From Curtobacterium sp. MCLR17_036 (GTDB lineage Bacteria; Actinomycetota; Actinomycetes; Actinomycetales; Microbacteriaceae): a stretch of DNA of 64,000 nucleotides. The stretch is from NCBI RefSeq assembly GCF_003234445.2, contig NZ_CP126269.1, forward strand, positions 868,001-932,000, written 5' to 3'. Shown one piece after another: positions 16,657-26,681 of the stretch; position 1 is the stretch's first letter; every line of letters starts with the position of its first letter. The notes under the pieces are model-generated. The model worked only from the letters and a program-made list of their open reading frames with translations. It did no database searches and was not told the origin of the DNA. A program made the translations under genes and the position numbers.

Positions 16657-17766
16657 GTGAACATCGACGAGTACGCCGCCGGTTTCTCCGAGGACCCCGG
16701 CTACCTCGACCACGCCGCGTTCGGCCCCGTGCAGACCGCCGTGCTCGAGGAGCAGCGCGTCCTCGGCACCATCCAGGCCCACATGCGCTTCGGCGCGATG
16801 GAGACCCTCGACGAGCAGGATGCCCGCGTCCGCACGGTCGCCGCCCGGCTCGTCGGCCGCCGCGAGGACCAGGTCGTCTCGCAGACCGCGACCACCCCGG
16901 GCCTGCTGCACGCCGCCTTCGGGATGACCGGCGGTGTGCTCGTGTCCGCCGACGAGTACCCGTCGCTGCCCCTCGCACTGGCCAGTGCCGCGTCGGCGAC
17001 GGGCGGCCGGGTGCAGCCCGTCGTCATCGAGTCCGGAGCCGGCTGGATGACCCCGTCGCTCATCCGCGAGCGCCTGACCGACGACGTCACCGCGGTCGCG
17101 GTGTCCCTGGTCGACTGGCGCACCGGCTACCTGGCGGACCTCGCGGGCATCCGCGAGGTCATCGGCGACCGCCTGCTCGTCCTCGACGCCATCCAGGGCT
17201 TCGGCGTCGTCGACGCCCCGTACGAACTCGCCGACGTCGTCGCCACCGGCGGCCAGAAGTGGCTGCACGCCGGCTGGGGCACCGGCTTCGCGGCGTTCAG
17301 CGACCGCGCCCTGAACCGGCTGCGTCCCGCGCTCTCCGGCCCGCACGGCACGACCGGGTGGCCGCTCGAGGTGCCCTCGGTCCGCCCGGGGGCCGCCGGC
17401 TACCAGATGACCCGCACCGACCCGGTCGCCCAGGCGCGGCTCGCGGTGTCGCTCGACCGCCTGACCGAGGTCGGCACCGCGGCCGTGCAGCAGCGGGTCG
17501 CCGAGCGCGTCGAGCGGGTGTTCGACATCGCGGACGAGTTCGGCCTCGAGGTCGAGTCGAGCCGCGACCCCGCCGAGCGCGCCGGCATCGTCGTGCTCCG
17601 CCCGCCGCAGGGCGGGTTGACCGCGCTGTCCGCGGCGCTGCACAACCACGGCGTCACCGCGACGACGCGGCTCGGGGTCGCACGGGTGTCCGTCTTCGCC
17701 TCGACCACCGACGAGACACTCGGCATGTTCCGGGACGCCTGCGTCTCGTACGCGACGCTGCGGTAG
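16657..17766 (+). CDS. Aminotransferase class V-fold PLP-dependent enzyme
   Basis: This 369-residue protein belongs to the cysteine-desulfurase/kynureninase-like fold. DAIQGFGVVD holds the PLP-binding aspartate, and GGQKWLHAGWG holds the Schiff-base lysine K201. SQTATTPGLLHAAFG is the likely cofactor-phosphate contact. There is no desulfurase active-site cysteine loop that I can see, so amino-acid lyase or transaminase chemistry is possible. GTG 16657 has GAAAGG 8 bases upstream; the GTG at 16648 overlaps that ribosome site. A TAAGCT box at 16620 may be its promoter. Confidence 0.85.
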   Translation: MNIDEYAAGFSEDPGYLDHAAFGPVQTAVLEEQRVLGTIQAHMRFGAMETLDEQDARVRTVAARLVGRREDQVVSQTATTPGLLHAAFGMTGGVLVSADEYPSLPLALASAASATGGRVQPVVIESGAGWMTPSLIRERLTDDVTAVAVSLVDWRTGYLADLAGIREVIGDRLLVLDAIQGFGVVDAPYELADVVATGGQKWLHAGWGTGFAAFSDRALNRLRPALSGPHGTTGWPLEVPSVRPGAAGYQMTRTDPVAQARLAVSLDRLTEVGTAAVQQRVAERVERVFDIADEFGLEVESSRDPAERAGIVVLRPPQGGLTALSAALHNHGVTATTRLGVARVSVFASTTDETLGMFRDACVSYATLR

Positions 17767-17791
17767 CAGCGTCGTGTGCCGCCCGTCCGGG

Positions 17792-18051
17792 GCAGGCGAG
17801 CGGTCACGACACCCCGCTCACGTCCGCCGGGTGGTCACCACCTGTCGGCTGGCACCGTCCCACCCGACCGTTCGTGACCGGTCCGGGCACCCCGCGCGAC
17901 GAGTCGCGACCAACGGACGGACTGGAGGCGCGGTGCCAGGCCGCCACGGGCCTCCCGGCCGCAGCAGGCGAGCGGTCACCACACGCCGCTCACGTCCGCC
18001 GGGCGGTCACCACTTGTCGGCCGGAGCGGCCGCAGCCGACAGTTCGTGACC
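17792..18051 (+). repeat. 88-bp direct duplication (172-bp period) with degenerate palindrome between copies
   Basis: Two imperfect direct copies lie at 17792-17879 and 17964-18051, exactly 172 bases apart. Both begin GCAGGCGAGCGGTCAC and end TTCGTGACC. The 84-base spacer holds a decayed copy of the dispersed GGACGGGAGGC palindrome (about 17920-17957). No open frame here looks coding, so the 17767-18156 stretch appears to be repeat-derived intergenic DNA. Confidence 0.7.
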
Positions 18052-18156
18052 AGTCGGCCGATCAGCCCGACCGCGTCGCGCGCCGCGCGCCGCGTTGTTC
18101 ACGTGGGCGTCACCGTGCGGACCGCGTGTCGCTGGCGCTGTGTCGGGGGCCGGACG

Positions 18157-18274
18157 TAGCTTGTCCCCATCGGGCACCGCGCCCGATCGAAGCGGCCACA
18201 GTCGGTGCTTCGGGACCCGCTCCACGGCCGCGTTCGAGGACATGGACCGGGCCGAACGCGGCCCGGGGATGGAG
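18157..18274 (+). promoter_or_regulatory. phoH promoter and structured 5' leader
   Basis: TAGCTT at 18157-18162 looks like a -10 box, with transcription expected near 18169. The leader would open with a perfect 7-bp hairpin (18169-18175 with 18181-18187). A second hairpin of 11 bp (18226-18236 with 18253-18263, 16-base loop) ends one base before the ribosome site GGGGATGGAG (18265-18274). The second stem could control access to that site. Confidence 0.5.
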
Positions 18275-18279
18275 TGGTC

Positions 18280-19635
18280 GTGACCTCTCAGAACGTCTCA
18301 CGCGGTACCTCCCAGCAGCGCACCGCGGACTCGTCCGCACCGGTCGCCCAGCGCACGTACGTGCTCGACACCTCGGTGCTCCTCAGCGATCCGCGGGCGT
18401 TGTTCCGCTTCGCCGAGCACGCCGTCGTCCTGCCCGTCGTGGTCGTCAGCGAACTCGAGGCGAAGCGCGCCGACCCCGAGATCGGGTACTTCGCGCGGCA
18501 GGCCCTCCGGCTCCTCGACGAGCTGCGCATCGAGCACGAACGACTCGACTTCCCGATCGCGATCGGTGACGGCGGCTCCTTCCGCGTCGAGCTGAACCAC
18601 TCCAACCAGTCCGTCCTGCCGTCGGGGCTGCAGCTCGGGGACAACGACTCCCGGATCCTCGCCGTCGCATCGAACCTCAAGAACGACGGCCTCGACGTCG
18701 TCGTCGTGTCGAAGGACCTGCCGCTCCGGGTCAAGGCATCGTCGATCGGCATGGCGGCCGAGGAGTACCGCGCGGAACTCGCGGTCGACTCCGGCTACAC
18801 CGGCATCACCGACCTGCAGGTGTCCGGCGACCAGATGGCGGACCTCTACGACAAGGAGGAGATCCGCTCCGCCGACCTGGCGGACGTCCCCGTGAACACC
18901 GGCGTCGTCATCCACTCGGAGCGGGGCTCGGCACTCGGCCGCGTGCACACCGCGGGCGCCGTCGCGCTCGTGCGCGGGGACCGCGAGGTCTTCGGCCTCC
19001 GCGGCCGGTCGGCGGAGCAGCGGCTCGCGATCGACGCGCTGCTCGACCCCGAGATCGGCATCGTCTCGCTCGGCGGCAGCGCCGGCACGGGCAAGTCGGC
19101 GCTCGCCCTGTGCGCCGGGCTCGAGGCGGTGCTCGAACGCCAGCAGCACAAGAAGATCATGGTCTTCCGCCCGCTCTACGCCGTGGGCGGCCAGGAGCTC
19201 GGGTTCCTGCCGGGCGACGCCTCGGAGAAGATGAACCCGTGGGCGCAGGCGGTCTACGACACCCTCGGTGCCCTGGTGTCGGACAACGTCCTCGACGAGG
19301 TCGTCGAGCGGGGCATGCTCGAGGTGCTCCCGCTCACGCACATCCGCGGCCGGTCCCTGCACGACGCGTTCGTCATCGTGGACGAGGCCCAGTCCCTCGA
19401 GCGCAACGTGCTGCTCACGATGCTGTCCCGCATCGGGCAGAACTCGCGGGTGGTGCTCACCCACGACGTCGCACAGCGGGACAACCTGCGGGTCGGCCGG
19501 CACGACGGCATCGCCTCGGTCATCGAGCGGCTGAAGGGGCACCCCCTGTTCGCCCACGTCACGCTGACCCGGTCCGAGCGCTCGGCCATCGCCGCGCTCG
19601 TGACCGACCTGCTCGACTCGCCCGACCTCGTGTAG
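18280..19635 (+). CDS. phoH: PhoH family ATPase with N-terminal PIN domain
   Basis: This 451-residue PhoH2-type protein has an N-terminal PIN RNase domain (residues 28-160; acidic residues in [21 protein letters not shown] and GDNDSRIL) and a C-terminal PhoH helicase-like ATPase (about 235-450). Walker A is GGSAGTGKS (K272) and Walker B is [10 protein letters not shown]. Mycobacterial PhoH2 unwinds and cleaves RNA, so a role in RNA metabolism is likely. GTG 18280 follows GGAG by 5 bases; GTG 18274 overlaps the ribosome site. Confidence 0.92.
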   Translation: MTSQNVSRGTSQQRTADSSAPVAQRTYVLDTSVLLSDPRALFRFAEHAVVLPVVVVSELEAKRADPEIGYFARQALRLLDELRIEHERLDFPIAIGDGGSFRVELNHSNQSVLPSGLQLGDNDSRILAVASNLKNDGLDVVVVSKDLPLRVKASSIGMAAEEYRAELAVDSGYTGITDLQVSGDQMADLYDKEEIRSADLADVPVNTGVVIHSERGSALGRVHTAGAVALVRGDREVFGLRGRSAEQRLAIDALLDPEIGIVSLGGSAGTGKSALALCAGLEAVLERQQHKKIMVFRPLYAVGGQELGFLPGDASEKMNPWAQAVYDTLGALVSDNVLDEVVERGMLEVLPLTHIRGRSLHDAFVIVDEAQSLERNVLLTMLSRIGQNSRVVLTHDVAQRDNLRVGRHDGIASVIERLKGHPLFAHVTLTRSERSAIAALVTDLLDSPDLV

Positions 19636-19703
19636 GGACGCGGCTTCGGCCGGGGCTCGGCTCCGGCCGGAGCCGGCTCCGGCCGGCCTCGGAACCAGGT
19701 TCC

Positions 19704-19739
19704 GGACACAGCACCGCGGATGTCCGCGGTGCTGTGTCC
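19704..19739 (+). terminator. 17-bp hairpin terminator after phoH
   Basis: A perfect 17-bp stem (19704-19720 with 19723-19739) with a 2-base loop, flanked by further pairing (GGAACCA / TGGTTCC). It lies 70 bases after the phoH stop. Confidence 0.75.
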
Positions 19740-19786
19740 GTTCCGTGGTTCCGCCGCGGGCGCGGGCGCGCCGACGCTGCGCGCGC

Positions 19787-19834
19787 GACGGACGGGAGGC
19801 GCGGTGCCAGCTGGCACCGCGCCTCCCGTCCGTC
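19787..19834. terminator. Perfect 48-bp palindrome at the 3' end of fumC
   Basis: Both 24-base arms, GACGGACGGGAGGCGCGGTG then CCAG, pair perfectly with no loop around the centre at 19810/19811. It lies between convergent phoH and fumC. A same-size palindrome with one arm base changed occurs at 62948-62995. Confidence 0.8.
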
Positions 19835-19854
19835 CGTCGTGACGTCTCGCTGCG

Positions 19855-21273
19855 TCAGCTCGGGTGGGTCATGCTCAGGACGTCGAGGGCCTCGTCGAGC
19901 TGCGCCTCGGTGACCTCGCCGCGCTCGACGTGCCCGAGGGCGACGACGGCCTCGCGCACGGTGATGCCCTCGGCGACCGCGTACTTCGCGACCTTGGCGG
20001 CCGCCTCGTAACCGATCACGCGGTTGAGCGGGGTCACGATCGACGGCGAGGACTCGGCGAAGGCCCGCGCCCGCTCGAGGTTCGCCTGGAGCCCGTCGAT
20101 GGTCTTGTCGGCGAGCACCCGCGAGCTGTTCGCGAGCAGGCGGATCGACTCGAGCAGCGCCGTGCCCATGACCGGGATCGCGACGTTGAGCTCGAAGGCA
20201 CCGGACGCGCCGGCCCAGGCAATCGTGGCGTCGTTGCCGATCACCCGGGCGCCGACCATCAGGGTGGCCTCGGGGATCACCGGGTTCACCTTGCCGGGCA
20301 TGATCGACGAACCCGGCTGCAGGTCGGGGATGTGCAGCTCACCCAGGCCCGTGTTCGGCCCGGAACCCATCCACCGCAGGTCGTTGTTGATCTTCGTCAG
20401 GCTGACCGCGAGCACCTTGAGCGCACCCGACGCCTCGACCAGGGCGTCGCGTGCGCCCTGCGCCTCGAAGTGGTCGACCGCCTCGGTGATCGGCAGGTCG
20501 GTGTCGCTCGCGAGTTGGGCGATCACCCGCTGTGGGAAACCGGTCGGGGTGTTGATGCCGGTACCGACCGCGGTGCCGCCGAGCGGGACCTCGGCGACGC
20601 GGGGGAGCGTCGCCTGCACGCGCTCGATGCCGAGGCGGATCTGGCGTGCGTAGCCGCCGAACTCCTGGCCGAGGGTGACCGGGGTCGCGTCCATCAGGTG
20701 CGTGCGGCCGGACTTCACGGCGTCGGCCCACAGGGTGGCCTTCGCCTCGAGCGACTCGGCGAGGTGCTCGAGCGCGGGCACGAGGGTGCGGAGCAGTGCC
20801 TCGGTCACGGCGACGTGGACCGAGGTGGGGAAGACGTCGTTCGAGGACTGCGACGCGTTGACGTGGTCGTTCGGGTGCACCGCCGAGCCGGCGATGTCCG
20901 ACGCCAGCGTCGCCAGGACCTCGTTCATGTTCATGTTCGACGAGGTGCCGCTGCCGGTCTGGTAGACGTCGACGGGGAACTGGTCGTGGTGCTGCCCGCC
21001 GATGATCAGGTCGGCCGCACCGGCGATGGCGTCGGCGACGGCCGGCTCGACGATGCCGAGTTCGCCGTTCACGATCGCCGCGGCGCGCTTGATGCGGGCG
21101 AGGGCCACGATCTGCGCCGACTCGAGCCCGGTGCCCGAGATCGGGAAGTTCTCGACGGCGCGCTGCGTCTGGGCCCGGTAGAGCGCCGACCGCGGCACCC
21201 GGACCTCGCCCATGGTGTCGTGCTCGATGCGGAACTCGGTCTCGGCGGTGTCGGTCGCAGTGGTGTCGGTCAC
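19855..21273 (-). CDS. fumC: Class II fumarate hydratase
   Basis: This 472-residue enzyme interconverts fumarate and malate in the TCA cycle. Family motifs are [14 protein letters not shown] (substrate site), [31 protein letters not shown] and the signature [11 protein letters not shown]. It is full length for the oxygen-stable, cofactor-free class II enzyme. The start is GTG with GGAAGGA 10 bases upstream. A carbonic anhydrase gene on the same strand ends 90 bases downstream of its neighbour's start region, so co-transcription is possible but not proven. Confidence 0.95.
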   Translation of the reverse strand: MTDTTATDTAETEFRIEHDTMGEVRVPRSALYRAQTQRAVENFPISGTGLESAQIVALARIKRAAAIVNGELGIVEPAVADAIAGAADLIIGGQHHDQFPVDVYQTGSGTSSNMNMNEVLATLASDIAGSAVHPNDHVNASQSSNDVFPTSVHVAVTEALLRTLVPALEHLAESLEAKATLWADAVKSGRTHLMDATPVTLGQEFGGYARQIRLGIERVQATLPRVAEVPLGGTAVGTGINTPTGFPQRVIAQLASDTDLPITEAVDHFEAQGARDALVEASGALKVLAVSLTKINNDLRWMGSGPNTGLGELHIPDLQPGSSIMPGKVNPVIPEATLMVGARVIGNDATIAWAGASGAFELNVAIPVMGTALLESIRLLANSSRVLADKTIDGLQANLERARAFAESSPSIVTPLNRVIGYEAAAKVAKYAVAEGITVREAVVALGHVERGEVTEAQLDEALDVLSMTHPS

Positions 21274-21367
21274 GTCGTCGTGGTCCTTCCTGGGTGCTCG
21301 CCGGTCGCGGTCGCGCCGGCCCGTGCGGGTGCCCCGGGGTCGCCGGGGCGGGCGTCGTCGGGGTCGG

Positions 21368-21982
21368 TCAGGCCTGTCCGACGACGGTGTCGATGGTGAC
21401 CTCTCCGGTGGCGAGGTCGTAGGTCGCCCCGACGACGGCCAATCTACCCTCGGCCACCGCGTCGGAGACGGCGCCGGAGCGCTCGATCACCTGGGCGAGC
21501 GTGGCCTCGAGGTGTGCGGCGCCGACTGCCTCTTGTGGCAGGTCGGCGTCGGTCCGGCGGACCTTCTCGACGCTCGGGGCGATGGCGTCGACGAGGGCCT
21601 GCAGGTGCGGGGCCGGCACCGGCTCGCCGGAGCGGGCGGCCGCCACGGCGCCGCAGCGGGTGTGCCGCAGGACGACGACGAGCGGGGTGCCGAGGGCGAC
21701 GACGGCGAACTCGATGGACCCGAGGACGACGTCGTCGAGGATCTGGCCGGCGTTGCGGATGGCGAACAGGTCGCCGATGCCCGCGTCGAAGACGTGCTCG
21801 AACGGCACGCGCGAGTCCGAGCAGCCGAGGACGGTGGCGAACGGCGCCTGCGAGCCCTCGAGCTCGGTGCGGCGGTCCGGGTCGACGCGGCCCATGCGGC
21901 GCTTGTCGGCGGCGAAGCGGGCGTTGCCCTCGACGAGCAGTCGGAGGGCCTCGGACGGGGTGGCGGCGGCGCGGTCGGGCAT
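21368..21982 (-). CDS. Beta-class carbonic anhydrase
   Basis: This 204-residue enzyme hydrates CO2 to bicarbonate. The zinc ligands are C54 (GCSDSRVP, with the D56/R58 dyad), H107 and C110 (RHTRCGAV). The AIRNAGQ block is present. It lies just upstream of fumC on the same strand, 94 bases away; the next gene upstream (DUF4245) is 60 bases away. Bicarbonate supply for carboxylation is the usual role. Confidence 0.92.
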   Translation of the reverse strand: MPDRAAATPSEALRLLVEGNARFAADKRRMGRVDPDRRTELEGSQAPFATVLGCSDSRVPFEHVFDAGIGDLFAIRNAGQILDDVVLGSIEFAVVALGTPLVVVLRHTRCGAVAAARSGEPVPAPHLQALVDAIAPSVEKVRRTDADLPQEAVGAAHLEATLAQVIERSGAVSDAVAEGRLAVVGATYDLATGEVTIDTVVGQA

Positions 21983-22042
21983 GGGTTCCTCGGGTGGGGT
22001 CGGGTCGTTTCGGGTCGGTCTGGGTCGGGGTGCGGCCGGCCG

Positions 22043-22678
22043 CTACCGGTCGAGCTGCTCGGCGACGGCGGTGGCGACCGTCCGGAACGACCGGTCGTCG
22101 GCGGTGCCGGAGAGCACGATCGTGTTCGTGCCCATCGTCGTGACGAGCGCGTAGGACAGGTTGCCGGCGTCACGCCCCTCGGAGCGGCGGTCGTACACGG
22201 TCCACTTCGTGTCGTCGATCGTGCGGGAGCCGGTCGAGGCGCGCTGGTCGAGCTGGTTCGACACCCAGGTGCCGTTCGCCGAGATGCCCTGCTGCACGCG
22301 GATGAACTGCTCGTCCGGGGTCAGCAGGCCCAGCGTCCAGACGTCGACGCCGTCCGAGGTCTTGTCGGAGAAGTCCGCCCGGTTCGCGGTGTACCCGTCC
22401 GGCAGGGTCGGCGCCGCCAGCGTCACGCCGTCGACGTGTGCCTTCGCCGCGATCTGCTGGTAGTCGACGGAGCGGTCGACGGTGGTGTCCGGACGGACGA
22501 CCACGGCGACGAGGAAGAGCACGATGCCGAGCGAGGCGATGAGCGCGATGACGAGGTTGAACGCCGTCTGGTGCTGCCGACGGGCGGTGCGGGCGGCGTC
22601 CTTGCGCGCCCAGGTCTCCTCCGCCGTCTCGGCACGACCGAGCTCGGCGACGATCGGGCGGCCGTCTGCGTCGGTCAT
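22043..22678 (-). CDS. DUF4245 domain-containing membrane protein
   Basis: This 211-residue protein has one transmembrane helix (about residues 40-62) followed by an extracytoplasmic DUF4245-type domain with YTANRAD, GVDVWTLGLLTP and a C-terminal VATAVAEQLDR helix. The ATG at 22678 overlaps the xseB stop (ATGA), so it is translated as the third gene of xseA-xseB-DUF4245. This neighbourhood is common in Microbacteriaceae; the function is unknown. Confidence 0.82.
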   Translation of the reverse strand: MTDADGRPIVAELGRAETAEETWARKDAARTARRQHQTAFNLVIALIASLGIVLFLVAVVVRPDTTVDRSVDYQQIAAKAHVDGVTLAAPTLPDGYTANRADFSDKTSDGVDVWTLGLLTPDEQFIRVQQGISANGTWVSNQLDQRASTGSRTIDDTKWTVYDRRSEGRDAGNLSYALVTTMGTNTIVLSGTADDRSFRTVATAVAEQLDR

Positions 22679-22917
22679 CGGGCGGAGCCGTCCTCGGTGG
22701 TCGTCGCGCGGGCGGCGTCGAGGCGGGCGCGCGCGCCGACCAACCACTCCTCGCACCGGGCGGCCAGGAGCTCGCCGCGCTCCCAGAGCGCCAGCGAACG
22801 CTCGAGCGTGGCGGACCCCTGCTCGAGTTCGCTCACGACGCGGACGAGTTCGTCGCGGGCCGCTTCGTAGCTCAGCGACTGGACGTCGGTCTGCTCGGGT
22901 TCCTGCTGGGATGGCAC
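22675..22917 (-). CDS. xseB: Exodeoxyribonuclease VII small subunit
   Basis: This 80-residue protein has the XseB helical hairpin: LSYEAARDELVRVVSELEQG followed by LERSLALWERGELLAARCEEWL. Several small subunits coat one XseA to form exonuclease VII, which degrades single-stranded DNA. Its stop overlaps the next start by 4 bases, and xseA lies 94 bases upstream. Confidence 0.93.
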   Translation of the reverse strand: MPSQQEPEQTDVQSLSYEAARDELVRVVSELEQGSATLERSLALWERGELLAARCEEWLVGARARLDAARATTTEDGSAR

Positions 22918-23011
22918 GACTCGATCCTACCGAGCGCCCACCGACGCGCGGTCGCCCCGGCAGGACCTGTGGAGAACGGGTGCGCCGCGGTCTGGGCCCT
23001 GCGTTCCGGGC

Positions 23012-24247
23012 TCAGGCGCCGTCGGGCCCGGTGCCGTCCTGCTCGAGCGTGCCGGTGGCGGTGCCCGCGCCGAGCGTCACCCGCACCGGCGTCGGGCCGG
23101 TCAGGTCGCCGGCGGCCCGCACCACGCCCCCGTCGGCGCGCTGCACGATCGCGTAGCCGCGGCGCAGGGTGTCCCGGGGCGACAGCGCCCGGAGTCGGGC
23201 GGTCAGGTGTCCGACCTCGGCGTGCCCGCGCTCGAGGCGACGGTCGAGCAGCTCGCGCGCCCGGGACAGGTCGCGCGCGACCTCTTCCGCACGGGTGTCG
23301 ACGAGCCACGCGGTCGAGGCCAGCGCCGGACGGGACCGCAGCGCGGCGATCCGGTCGGCCTCGACCGACAGCGTGTGCGACAGCCGGAGCCCGAGCCGGG
23401 CGCGGGCCTGCCGCACGTTCGCGAGCTCCTCGGCGACGTCGGGCACCACGCGCTTCGCGGCGTCGGTGGGCGTCGACGCCCGCAGGTCGGCCACCTCGTC
23501 GAGGATGGGGCGGTCGGCCTCGTGCCCGATCGCGGAGACGATCGGGGTCGCGGCGGCCGCAGCAGCCCGGACGAGCCCTTCGTCGCTGAAGCCGAGCAGG
23601 TTCTGGAAGTCGCCGCCGCCCCGGGCGATGACGATCACGTCGACGGACGGGTCGGCGTCGAGCTCGAGGATGGCGGCGGTGACCTCGGCCACCGTGCGCT
23701 CGCCCTGCACCGCGGTGTGCACGGTGCGGAACTCGACCTGCGGCCACCGGAGCTGCGCGTTGCGCTTGACGTCCTTCTCGGCGTCGGAGTCCTTGCCGGT
23801 GATGAGTCCGATGCGGTGCGGCAGGAACGGCAGGCGCTTCTTGCGCGCCGGGTCGAACAGACCCTCGTCGGCCAGGGTGCGCCGGAGCCGCTCCAGCCGT
23901 TCGAGCAGGTCGCCGAGGCCGACGTGCTTCATCTCGACGACCTGCATGGTCAGCGAGCCGCCCTTGACCCAGTAGTTCGGCTTGACGGCCGCGACGACCC
24001 GGTCGCCCTGCTTGATGTCCGACGGCACCCGGGAGCGCACGCTCGACCAGATCGAGAAGGACACCGTCGCGTCGACCTCGACGTCCTTGAGCTTGCCGTA
24101 GACGTTGCCGCCGGCGACGTTCCACTGGGTGATCTCGCCCTCGACCCAGGCGGTGCCGAGGCGGTCGATCCAGTCGCGGATCTTCGCGCCGAGCAGCGCG
24201 ACGGGCCACGGGTTGTCGGCCGTCGGCGGGCCCTGTTCGATCGCCAT
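23012..24247 (-). CDS. xseA: Exodeoxyribonuclease VII large subunit
   Basis: This 411-residue subunit has an N-terminal OB fold (residues 13-110: [21 protein letters not shown]) and the catalytic domain with [27 protein letters not shown] and [13 protein letters not shown], followed by a helical region that binds XseB. AAGGAG precedes the ATG at 24247 by 4 bases. It is divergent from ispH. The family identity is secure. Confidence 0.94.
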   Translation of the reverse strand: MAIEQGPPTADNPWPVALLGAKIRDWIDRLGTAWVEGEITQWNVAGGNVYGKLKDVEVDATVSFSIWSSVRSRVPSDIKQGDRVVAAVKPNYWVKGGSLTMQVVEMKHVGLGDLLERLERLRRTLADEGLFDPARKKRLPFLPHRIGLITGKDSDAEKDVKRNAQLRWPQVEFRTVHTAVQGERTVAEVTAAILELDADPSVDVIVIARGGGDFQNLLGFSDEGLVRAAAAAATPIVSAIGHEADRPILDEVADLRASTPTDAAKRVVPDVAEELANVRQARARLGLRLSHTLSVEADRIAALRSRPALASTAWLVDTRAEEVARDLSRARELLDRRLERGHAEVGHLTARLRALSPRDTLRRGYAIVQRADGGVVRAAGDLTGPTPVRVTLGAGTATGTLEQDGTGPDGA

Positions 24248-24359
24248 GTCGCTCCTTGTCGTGCGGTGGGTCCATCGTGCCCGAGCCCGGTGACAGCGGC
24301 CGTCGGACGCGTCGTCCACAGGCGTGCCGCGCGCCCAGGTCGCGCGCGTCGCGCTCACC

Positions 24360-24365
24360 TATCAT
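24360..24365 (+). promoter_or_regulatory. -10 box (TATCAT), leaderless start of ispH
   Basis: TATCAT ends 7 bases before the GTG at 24373; no ribosome site. Confidence 0.55.
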
Positions 24366-24372
24366 CGGGGAC

Positions 24373-25437
24373 GTGACGATCACCAACGGCCACTCGGTCC
24401 CGCTCGCCCCGCCGCGCGTCCTCGCGGCCCGCGGGCGGCTGCGCGACGAGCCGGTCGCCGGCACCAAGAAGGTGCTGCTCGCGGCACCTCGCGGCTACTG
24501 CGCCGGTGTCGACCGTGCGGTGGTCGCGGTCGAGCAGGCCCTCGAGCAGTACGGCGAGCCGGTCTACGTCCGCAAGCAGATCGTCCACAACGTCCACGTC
24601 GTCTCCACCCTCGAGCAGCGCGGTGCGGTCTTCGTCGACGACGTCGCCGAGGTCCCGCGCGGCTCGCACGTCGTCTTCAGCGCGCACGGCGTCTCGCCGG
24701 CCGTCGTCGCCGGTGCCGCCGACCGCGACCTGCACGCCATCGACGCCACCTGCCCGCTCGTCACGAAGGTCCACCGCGAAGCCACGCGCTTCGCCCGCGC
24801 CGAGCGCACGATCATCCTCATCGGGCACGCCGGCCACGAAGAGGTCGAGGGCACGATGGGCCACGCCCCCGAGCGCACGATCCTGGTCAACGGCCCCGAG
24901 GACGTCGCCGCGCTCGAGGTCCCGGACCCCGACAACCTCGTCTGGCTCTCGCAGACGACCCTGAGCGTCGACGAGACGATGGAGACCGTCCGGCTGCTGC
25001 GCGAGAAGTTCCCCGCGATCGAGAACCCGCCGTCGGACGACATCTGCTACGCGACCCAGAACCGCCAGGTCGCGATCAAGAAGGTCGCGCCCGCCGCCGA
25101 CCTGGTGATCGTCGTCGGTTCGGCGAACTCGTCGAACAGCGTCCGCCTGGTCGAGGTCGCGCTCGAGCACGGTGCGCGCTCCGCCCACCGGGTCGACTAC
25201 GCCGCGGAGATCCAGCAGGAGTGGCTCGACGGCGTGCAGACCGTGGGCGTCACGAGCGGCGCCTCCGTGCCCGAGAAACTCGTGGCCGAGGTCCTCGAAC
25301 AGCTCGCCGACGCCGGGTACGGCTCTGTGGAAGAGGTGGTCACCGCCCACGAGGACCTGATGTTCTCGCTCCCCAAGGAGCTCCGTACCGACGCGTCCGG
25401 CAAGGCGACGCGTGCGCTCGGCGGGCGTCGGTCGTGA
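24373..25437 (+). CDS. ispH: 4-hydroxy-3-methylbut-2-enyl diphosphate reductase
   Basis: This 354-residue iron-sulfur enzyme performs the last step of the MEP pathway, giving IPP and DMAPP. The three cluster cysteines are C43 ([11 protein letters not shown]), C127 (IDATCPLV) and C225 ([11 protein letters not shown]). Substrate histidines are in HNVHVVS and FSAHGVSP. An N-terminal extension of about 30 residues precedes the core. Its stop overlaps the next GTG start by 4 bases. Confidence 0.95.
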   Translation: MTITNGHSVPLAPPRVLAARGRLRDEPVAGTKKVLLAAPRGYCAGVDRAVVAVEQALEQYGEPVYVRKQIVHNVHVVSTLEQRGAVFVDDVAEVPRGSHVVFSAHGVSPAVVAGAADRDLHAIDATCPLVTKVHREATRFARAERTIILIGHAGHEEVEGTMGHAPERTILVNGPEDVAALEVPDPDNLVWLSQTTLSVDETMETVRLLREKFPAIENPPSDDICYATQNRQVAIKKVAPAADLVIVVGSANSSNSVRLVEVALEHGARSAHRVDYAAEIQQEWLDGVQTVGVTSGASVPEKLVAEVLEQLADAGYGSVEEVVTAHEDLMFSLPKELRTDASGKATRALGGRRS

Positions 25438-26219
25438 GCGGGACGGACGGCTGGTCCTCGGTGCCGCGACGCGAGTCCGGTCCGGTCGACGACCCCTCCG
25501 GCCAGGAGGCCCGGGGTGCGTCCCCGACGTCGGCCGCCGGTCGCGCGGACGGTGACACCTCCACCCGCCGCGACGGCCGGGTGCACGGTCGGCCCGCGCC
25601 GCACTACGGCGAGTACGCGCCGGAGGGCTGGGTGAACCCGGTGCTCGTCGAACAGGAACGCCAGGACCGCGAAGAGCGCTCCCGTGCACTCCGTGAGCAG
25701 GCCGCGGCCGAGGCCGTCCGCGGCGGTCACACGATCCGGGGTGCCGGCAGCCGCACCTCGTCCGACGTCGGACCCGCGGGGCGACACGACCAGGGTGCGG
25801 AGCCGTCGACCGGCGGAGCACCGCGCACCGCGCCGGCGAGCCGGTTCGGCAAGACCCCGGGCGACTTCATCGCCACCGTCGCGCTGCTCGCGTTCGGGCT
25901 GGTCTCGGTGCTGCAGTCCCTCGCCGTGCGGGACGTCGCGGCCACCGTGCGACGGACCCTCGAGACGCAGTACACCGCGCTCACCGACCCGAGCGGCCTC
26001 GGCGTCGCGGCGGTCGTCGGGGCGTTGACGAACCTGGTGGTCTTCGTGCTCGTGGCGTGGTGGTCCGTCCGTCGGCTCCGCGCCCGTCGCCGGACGTTCT
26101 GGGTGCCGCTGCTCGGCGCCGTGGTGGCGACGCTCGTCAGCACGATCGCGTTCGTCGTCGTGGTGTTCCAGGACCCGCACTTCGTCGAGTTCATGCTGCG
26201 CCAGGCCGGCGGCGCCTGA
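25434..26219 (+). CDS. DUF6264-like membrane protein coupled to ispH
   Basis: This 261-residue protein starts at a GTGA overlap with the ispH stop. The N-terminal half is charged and disordered but contains [14 protein letters not shown], which I associate with the DUF6264 family of Microbacteriaceae (recalled, not searched). Three hydrophobic segments lie in the C-terminal half, about residues 144-165, 190-215 and 222-245. The function is unknown. The gene ends before a repeat-filled convergent gap. Confidence 0.7.
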   Translation: MSGTDGWSSVPRRESGPVDDPSGQEARGASPTSAAGRADGDTSTRRDGRVHGRPAPHYGEYAPEGWVNPVLVEQERQDREERSRALREQAAAEAVRGGHTIRGAGSRTSSDVGPAGRHDQGAEPSTGGAPRTAPASRFGKTPGDFIATVALLAFGLVSVLQSLAVRDVAATVRRTLETQYTALTDPSGLGVAAVVGALTNLVVFVLVAWWSVRRLRARRRTFWVPLLGAVVATLVSTIAFVVVVFQDPHFVEFMLRQAGGA

Positions 26220-26264
26220 GTCCGGTCCGCGCTGCCCCTCGGGCGCCCAGGGGTTCCGGATCGC

Positions 26265-26577
26265 CGTCGGCGCTGCTGTGCGACATGATCGACGTCGCGC
26301 GACGGCGACGTTGTCGTCGCTCTCGTCGCTTTCGTCGTACGGCGGTGGCGGTGGCGGCCTGGTCCGGGCGGTGACCGGTCTCCTGCCGCTGGCCAACGGG
26401 TCCCCGTCGGCGCTGTTGTGCGACATGATCGACATCGCGCGACGGCGACGTTGTCGTCGTACGGCGGCGGTGACCCAGTCGGCTCGGCACCGGCCTCGTG
26501 CCGCTGGCCCGCGGGTCCCGGGTGGCGTCGTTACGCGACATGATCGGCGTCGTGCGACGTCGACGTTGTCGTCCTCC
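26265..26577. repeat. Triplicated 55-bp intergenic element
   Basis: The 462-base convergent gap holds no credible gene. Two nearly identical 55-bp copies lie at 26265-26319 and 26405-26459, with only two differences seen, and a more diverged third lies at 26523-26577. Each contains GCGACATGATCG followed by GTCGCGCGAC-like and CGACGTTGTCG self-complementary cores. Upstream flanks (CTGCCGCTGGCC) are shared between copies 2 and 3. Confidence 0.75.
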
Positions 26578-26681
26578 GTCGACGCCGACCCGGCCCCGGC
26601 CCAGCCGGTCAGCACCGGGCTCGAACCCCGGCCGGCCTGCGCCGTGCCCCAGGATCGGCCGGGGCTCACCGGCCCCGCGGC

